Origin: Rhizophagus clarus
Lineage: Eukaryota; Glomeromycota; Glomeromycetes; Glomerales; Glomeraceae
Direction: 5' to 3'
NCBI GenBank assembly: GCA_015698045.1
Contig: BLAL01000044.1
Location: forward strand, 1,084,501 to 1,148,500
DNA: 64,000 nt
The position numbers were made by a program, and so were the translations under genes. Under the pieces are notes generated by a model. That model was not told the DNA's origin, made no database searches, and worked only from the letters and a program-made list of their open reading frames with translations. Below, piece after piece: positions 59,585-64,000 of the stretch (position 1 is the stretch's first letter; every line of letters begins with the position of its first letter).

Positions 59585-62149
59585 ATGTCAGACATATATG
59601 AAAGGTGGTTTCAAAATAAAGTCTTGCATATAACAGAGAAACACGAATTAAACAATGAAGAATACACTAAGGATATATCATGTTCAATATGTTATCCTGT
59701 TAGATACATTGGTGTAAATGAAGAAAGAGAATTCCTAAAGTTTTGGGAAGTGTATTTAGAAATTGTACCCCAAATTAGTGAGAGTGGATATAATTTGTTG
59801 ACAATTGCATCATTTACAGAATTATTAGATGTACGACAGGAAGAGTTTATTAAAGCAGCAACAAAGTTGGTATGGTCAACGGAATATAATGGAAAACCAA
59901 AATATCAACTTAATGGCTTAATAGAAATCCTATGGATAATAATACAAACTTGTGTAGAGGAAACAGAAGAAGGTTTATTTTTAACACCTAAATTAAATAG
60001 AGTTAAAGAGAAAATAGAAAATAATTGTGAATTGCAATTATACGGTTATACCTTATCAGATGGAGAAGTTAATAGAAGATTTGGAAAGTTTTGGACATGG
60101 TTACAAAGAGAAACTACAGCTTTTAGAATTCCTAATGATATAAAAACATTAGATATTTTTAAAGAGATTTTATATTTGGAAGATCAAATATACCTAGGGG
60201 AAAACAGAGACAAGTTAAGAGAGTTACAAAAGTCGATAACCTACAGCAAAAATGACATTGTCTATCCAAAAGCATGGATAAATATAGATTTAACGAATGA
60301 AATACTAAAGAAATTTATTGAAGGCAATAATTTTGAAGAAGAGACAATTGAATATCCATCAATTGACGATGATATTTGTGAAAATGACATATATCAAGGA
60401 ATATATAATATATTGAAGGAAGAAGGGCTAGAAATCACGATCGAAGACATATTAAGAATCATAAATATATTAAAGTTTACACCAGAACAGATATATGATT
60501 ATAAGTTCATAGAAGTTTATAATAATCACCAACATTTAGGAGATGATGAAGTTGGAGAAATCTTGCTAGATTGGATAGGAAATCAACAAACTAGGGAGAT
60601 ATACGAGGAAATTGAATTTGAATCAGGTGATGAGAATTTTGATGAGGAAAATGTTATAAATACACCTCCAAATCCTCAATCCCCAGAATCAGAAAATACA
60701 AATTCAACAAGATCAAACAGTCCAAATTTATTAAATATGGCAACGGAAGATCATGTTAAACAATATATCAGACAAGCTATTAACTTGGCATTTGGAGTAG
60801 ATTTAGGACAAAATATAGATCAACCTCCAGCAAATTCAGTAACCCATACGCTTAATCAAGCGGTAGCTAATTTAGTACCCCCTATTAATAGAGCAGCAAG
60901 AATTGGAGAATTACCTCTTTTTCATGGAGGAGACCAAGATCCTTATGAGTGGGAAAGAGATTTTAATATTACATGGGATGCAAATGGATACTTAGAAGGA
61001 AATAATCAAGTAGATAAAATTAGAAAAGCAGCAGCATGTATGAGAGATGATGCAGCAGATTGGTATAATGAAGTAGCAGCGACCATTACAAGATGGGATG
61101 CCAATGGAGGAGCTGGTGATGGAAATTTTTGTGTAGAATTGAGAAAAAGATACGCTAGTAGAACTAAACAAAATCAATGGGCAATGGAATTACAAAATAT
61201 TAAACAACAACCAAATGAAAAAGTAGGAGCTTATGCCACTAGATTTAAAAAGTTATTAAACAAAGTAGCGCCTAATAATGATGATATGGCTATGAGATTT
61301 AAAATAAATTATTTCATCAGAAGATTAAACCCTTTGATTGCTGGAAGGACATATGAGAGTAATCCTAATACTTTAGATGCAGCTATTACTCAAGCAAGGG
61401 CAATAGAAACAGGAAATAACTTCTTATTACAAAGTATAGGTCAACAGAGTCAAGTTATGGAGAATAGCAGTCAGAATGTAATAAATAATAAACCGAAAGA
61501 TGAGATAGAGGAATTATCCAAACAGTTAGAAGAATTGAAGATCGCTAAATTAGAAAAAGAGATTAGAAATCTTAAAGGAGAAATTTTTGGTACCCGTAAT
61601 AAAGTGAATACAAATAATAAACCCCAATTTGATTACAGAAAAGCAAAATGTTTTACATGTGGTAAAGTAGGACATACTTCTAAATTTTGTAAAGAATCAA
61701 GTAGCAAAAGAATGAATGTGTATGATTACGAAGAAGAATATGATGAGGAAGAATATTATTATGAAGAAGAATCAGAAGAAGAAGATTATCAAATATATTA
61801 TCAAGACACTGAATTTTACCCAGCAGAAAGAGTAACAAGAAGTAGAACGAGAATGGATCCTACTCAGGGAATAAAGATTAAGAAAGATGATGAAATCGTT
61901 ATACCACGTTCAGAGGATGTAGAGATGACTGAAAGACCTAAAAGAATATATGTTCCAAAAGGAAAAGGGAAGTTTATGAGAAAGCCAAGCAGATTTCAAC
62001 AAAGTAATACAAAATATGATATAGTTGAGGATATGAAGCAAATGAAACCGAACATTAACTTAGCTCAGTTAATAGAAATAAATCCTAGTTTAGGTACAGA
62101 ATTAGCTAAAGCAACAAAAAGAGAGAGAGTACTAAGAAATCAGTCCTGA
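59585..62149 (+). CDS. gag: Gag polyprotein of a Ty3/gypsy-like retroelement
   Basis: 854 residues to the first stop. Residues 1-400 form an unusually long, acidic N-terminal region that I do not recognise. Residues about 439-605 are the retrotransposon capsid domain: LPLFHGGDQDPYEWERDFN, ADWYNEVA, then QNQWAMELQNIKQQPNEKVG and YATRFKKLL. A helical region follows (EIEELSKQLEELKIAKLEKE), then one zinc knuckle C689-x2-C692-x4-H697-x4-C702, and a Glu/Tyr-rich and basic tail. Gag packages the element RNA into cytoplasmic particles. The frame is intact over 2.5 kb, so it is recent. The stop TGA at 62147-62149 is followed by CTA and the same frame stays open into protease, see the next entry. Confidence 0.9.
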   Translation: MSDIYERWFQNKVLHITEKHELNNEEYTKDISCSICYPVRYIGVNEEREFLKFWEVYLEIVPQISESGYNLLTIASFTELLDVRQEEFIKAATKLVWSTEYNGKPKYQLNGLIEILWIIIQTCVEETEEGLFLTPKLNRVKEKIENNCELQLYGYTLSDGEVNRRFGKFWTWLQRETTAFRIPNDIKTLDIFKEILYLEDQIYLGENRDKLRELQKSITYSKNDIVYPKAWINIDLTNEILKKFIEGNNFEEETIEYPSIDDDICENDIYQGIYNILKEEGLEITIEDILRIINILKFTPEQIYDYKFIEVYNNHQHLGDDEVGEILLDWIGNQQTREIYEEIEFESGDENFDEENVINTPPNPQSPESENTNSTRSNSPNLLNMATEDHVKQYIRQAINLAFGVDLGQNIDQPPANSVTHTLNQAVANLVPPINRAARIGELPLFHGGDQDPYEWERDFNITWDANGYLEGNNQVDKIRKAAACMRDDAADWYNEVAATITRWDANGGAGDGNFCVELRKRYASRTKQNQWAMELQNIKQQPNEKVGAYATRFKKLLNKVAPNNDDMAMRFKINYFIRRLNPLIAGRTYESNPNTLDAAITQARAIETGNNFLLQSIGQQSQVMENSSQNVINNKPKDEIEELSKQLEELKIAKLEKEIRNLKGEIFGTRNKVNTNNKPQFDYRKAKCFTCGKVGHTSKFCKESSSKRMNVYDYEEEYDEEEYYYEEESEEEDYQIYYQDTEFYPAERVTRSRTRMDPTQGIKIKKDDEIVIPRSEDVEMTERPKRIYVPKGKGKFMRKPSRFQQSNTKYDIVEDMKQMKPNINLAQLIEINPSLGTELAKATKRERVLRNQS

Positions 62150-62686
62150 CTACACTCGGGAGAAAATGAAATTAAAAATATAGATTTAGAAAAACACACT
62201 GTTGCTATGAAAACCCCAACTATAATAGATGATATTGAAGTAAAAGCAATAATAAATACGGGAGCAGCAGCAAGTGCTATATCATCAGCACTATTAGAAG
62301 AGACACAATTTACTATAACAGAGAAAAGTAATACTAGATGCATTATGGCAGATGGTTCTAGAGTAGCTTCTCTAGGAAAAACAGAAATAGAAATAGAGAT
62401 AGGAGAAATCATAACCCCAATTTTAGTTGAAGTAATTGATTCCAAAGATTGGACTTTGATAATAGGCAATGATTTCTTAGCAGAATGGAATTCTAATATT
62501 GATTTTGAATCTAGAACGATGATACTACAAGATAAAGAATATATAATCGAGATTCCAATAACATATTATAGACAGAAAAAAGTCACATTTGAAGTAAATG
62601 AAGAAAGTAACTCAGAAGATGAATTTGAAGAATATAAAGAAACAGAAACTTTTGATATACTGTACAAGATTTTGAAGAAGAAATAA
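62150..62686 (+). CDS. Retroelement aspartic protease region, in frame after a UGA stop
   Basis: In the same frame as gag: 178 codons from CTA at 62150 to the stop at 62684-62686. The first ATG is at 62207, so separate initiation is possible but readthrough of the preceding UGA is the simpler model. The domain is retropepsin-like: IEVKAIINTGAAASAISSAL with the flap-side ADGSRVASLGKTEI and the second signature WTLIIGNDFLAEWN (I-G-x-D-F-L). The catalytic D-T-G is N-T-G here (codon AAT), which would inactivate the enzyme. A Glu-rich tail follows and then a stop; no reverse transcriptase, RNase H or integrase follows, so the element is truncated. Confidence 0.8.
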   Translation, partial: LHSGENEIKNIDLEKHTVAMKTPTIIDDIEVKAIINTGAAASAISSALLEETQFTITEKSNTRCIMADGSRVASLGKTEIEIEIGEIITPILVEVIDSKDWTLIIGNDFLAEWNSNIDFESRTMILQDKEYIIEIPITYYRQKKVTFEVNEESNSEDEFEEYKETETFDILYKILKKK

Positions 62687-63138
62687 TTGAATATTCATCA
62701 CTTGATGATGATGTTCACGAAAATGATATATATCAAAAAATTTATAACATATTAAAAGAAGAAGGTTAGAAATTACAATTGAGAATGTACTGAGAATAAT
62801 AAATATATTAAATTTTACGCTAGAACAATTCTATAACCATAAATTTATAGAATGATCAACATTTAAGAGACGATTAAATTGGAGAAATTTTATTAGATTA
62901 GATAAGAAATCAACAAACAAGAGAATCTTAATAATTTAAATAATGCTATTACGAGAGCAAGAACAATAGAAACTGATAATAATTTTATTTTTCAAAGTAT
63001 GAATCAACAGATAGAGTCAAGTTTTAGAAAAATAATAACCAGAATATGATAATAAATAATAAACTAAAAGATGAGATAGAAGAACTAACGAAACAATTAG
63101 AAGAATTAAAGATTACAAAACAATTAAAAGAGCGTTAG
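62669..63138 (+). pseudogene. Decayed second gag fragment, internally deleted
   Basis: From 62669 the DNA matches gag from about 60330 (FEEEIIEYSSLDDDVHENDI against FEEETIEYPSIDDDICENDI) up to the QQTRE block (62925 against 60600), then jumps to the ITRARTIETDNNF block (62945 against 61385), ending with the EIEELTKQLEELKI block (63075 against 61505). It has many stops. The position directly after protease suggests recombination between elements replaced the pol region. Confidence 0.8.
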
Positions 63139-63260
63139 ATAATAAATTTCAATTGAACATATAAAGATTGAGATCATTGATATACTTAAATTTTTACTTA
63201 AGATTTTATTAGAGATTAAATATTAGAGTTTATTAAATTTGAATCATAACGATCATAAGT
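63139..63260. other. Junction between retroelement remnant and host gene
   Basis: Short A+T-rich spacer, probably the 3' UTR of the minus-strand gene. Confidence 0.3.
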
Positions 63261-64000
63261 TTATTTGGTACAATGTAGTGAACATGTTTTATTACATACA
63301 GATTCAGGAGTAAGTTGAGGTGGAAAATGGTTAGGACTAGGAATAGAAGAAAGAGTAGATGAATTAGAAGGTGAATTAGGAGACGATTGAAGATGATGTT
63401 GTTGTTGTTGCGACTGTTGATGTAGAATAGGACGTGAAGGAGGGTCATAAGATGATAACGGTGATTCATGTTGAGTAGGTGAAGAAGGATTAGGAATATG
63501 AGGAGGAGAAGAAATAGAATTAAAGGAAGAGACAGAGATTGACCTGTGGATTCGATGATTAATGCGATTCTTTTTACGACGTCTTCTAGGAGGTGTGTTT
63601 ACGACATATATTGATCTTTCAGAAGGAGGAGGTGGAGGTTTTCTAGGACGTAATACTCGTTCAGATGATTCGGTAGAATGTGATTTTTGTTTAAGGATAA
63701 CAGGAGCAGTTTCAGGTTCAGGAGAAGGAACGTCATTTAAAGAAAAGTTATCAGAATCAGAGGAATTTTCGAAAAAGGAAGGTGTTTCAAAGGAATGTTG
63801 TATTCGATCAATCTCTCTATTTAAAATGTCAAGATGAGTAAGGAGAGTATTTCTTTCTTCATGAAGTAAGACTAAATGTTGCCACTACAATAAAAAGATG
63901 CTTATATTAAGAACTAGAAAGAAAATGTGGTTTGAGGATTAATTAAATTGATATACTTTTTCACGTTCTTGAAGTATTTTAATCCAATAGTCCTCTAAAT
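63261..64000 (-). CDS. 3' end of a spliced gene: coiled coil plus disordered Ser/Pro/Gln-rich tail (partial)
   Basis: Last two exons, 64000-63957 (continues beyond the window) and 63884-63261, joined by a 72-nt GT..AG intron. Residues seen: EDYWIKILQEREK from the first exon, then WQHLVLLHEERNTLLTHLDI followed by LNREIDRIQ, an amphipathic heptad pattern. The rest is low-complexity: acidic/Ser (ENSSDSDNFSLNDVPSPEPE), a basic motif RRRRKKNR that could be a nuclear localisation signal, and Ser-Pro and Gln-His runs to the end LTPESVCNKTCSLHCTK. The open frame of 208 codons and the clean splice junction support a real gene. I do not recognise the protein; a role in the nucleus is inference only. 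Confidence 0.65.

Noticed and set aside
62140..62469. Minus-strand open frame opposite the protease
   Set aside because: The plus strand encodes a recognisable protease in the gag frame; the antisense frame has no motif.
1..64000. tRNA, rRNA and CRISPR search by eye
   Set aside because: No GGTTCGAATCC-type B box with matching A box and acceptor stem, no rRNA core sequence and no regularly spaced identical repeats with unique spacers were found; the periodic arrays present are minisatellite-like.

Overview
Nuclear DNA of a filamentous fungus, most like an arbuscular mycorrhizal fungus (Glomeromycotina, Rhizophagus type). That assignment is inference from: very A+T-rich DNA; genes with many short GT..AG introns (about 60-100 nt); an F-box gene; a MATA-HMG-box gene; Crinkler (CRN)-like relics; BTB-TLDc and kinase-like relics; an APH-1 homologue (gamma-secretase is lost from Dikarya); and dense decayed mobile DNA. 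No prokaryotic operon, CRISPR array, rRNA or convincing tRNA was seen.

Layout. 1.5-2.9 kb: decayed nuclease-like relic (-). 4.1-6.5 kb: ten-exon acetyl-CoA transporter (SLC33A1/AT-1 type, +). 6.8-8.4 kb: intronless F-box protein (-). 10.4-12.5 kb: three tandem, eroded kinase-domain relics (-). 14.7-15.3 kb: minisatellite whose unit can fold as a hairpin. 15.9-19.0 kb: tandem segmental duplication carrying two GIY-YIG endonuclease plus five-zinc-knuckle genes, with a probable solo LTR between them. 20.3-21.3 kb: BTB-TLDc pseudogene. 21.6-22.5 kb: six-exon mitochondrial monothiol glutaredoxin (Grx5 type, -). 23.8-29.2 kb: 21-exon bifunctional lysine-ketoglutarate reductase/saccharopine dehydrogenase (+), one intron of which holds a complete Tc1/mariner-like element. 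29.3-30.6 kb: seven-exon aph-1 (-), convergent with it.

30.7-44.4 kb is gene-poor: dispersed repeats, a CRN-like pseudogene (-), a retroelement fragment, and a degenerate array of about 100-bp units that each resemble an intron 3' end. 44.4-45.1 kb: intronless MATA-HMG-box gene. 48.2-54.4 kb: repeats, the inverted paralogue of the CRN pseudogene, a CRN N-terminal fragment, and a four-exon nuclease-fold gene of the kind found as CRN C-termini. 57.2-58.2 kb: a pogo/mariner-like element containing a nested hAT-like MITE. 58.2-63.1 kb: a truncated Ty3/gypsy-like retroelement whose gag and protease lie in one frame separated by a single TGA followed by CTA, a known readthrough context. 63.3-64.0 kb: the 3' end of a spliced host gene (-).

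The conserved genes are ordinary housekeeping loci (lysine metabolism, Fe-S/redox, acetyl-CoA transport, intramembrane proteolysis); they are not an operon and no shared pathway is evident. The unusual content is in the accessory part: the GIY-YIG/zinc-knuckle pair, the UGA-separated gag-protease, the splice-acceptor-like array, and several mobile elements whose ends and target duplications can be read at base level. Exon boundaries were placed by hand from splice sites and reading frame; all spliced models given are divisible by three and end in a stop codon.
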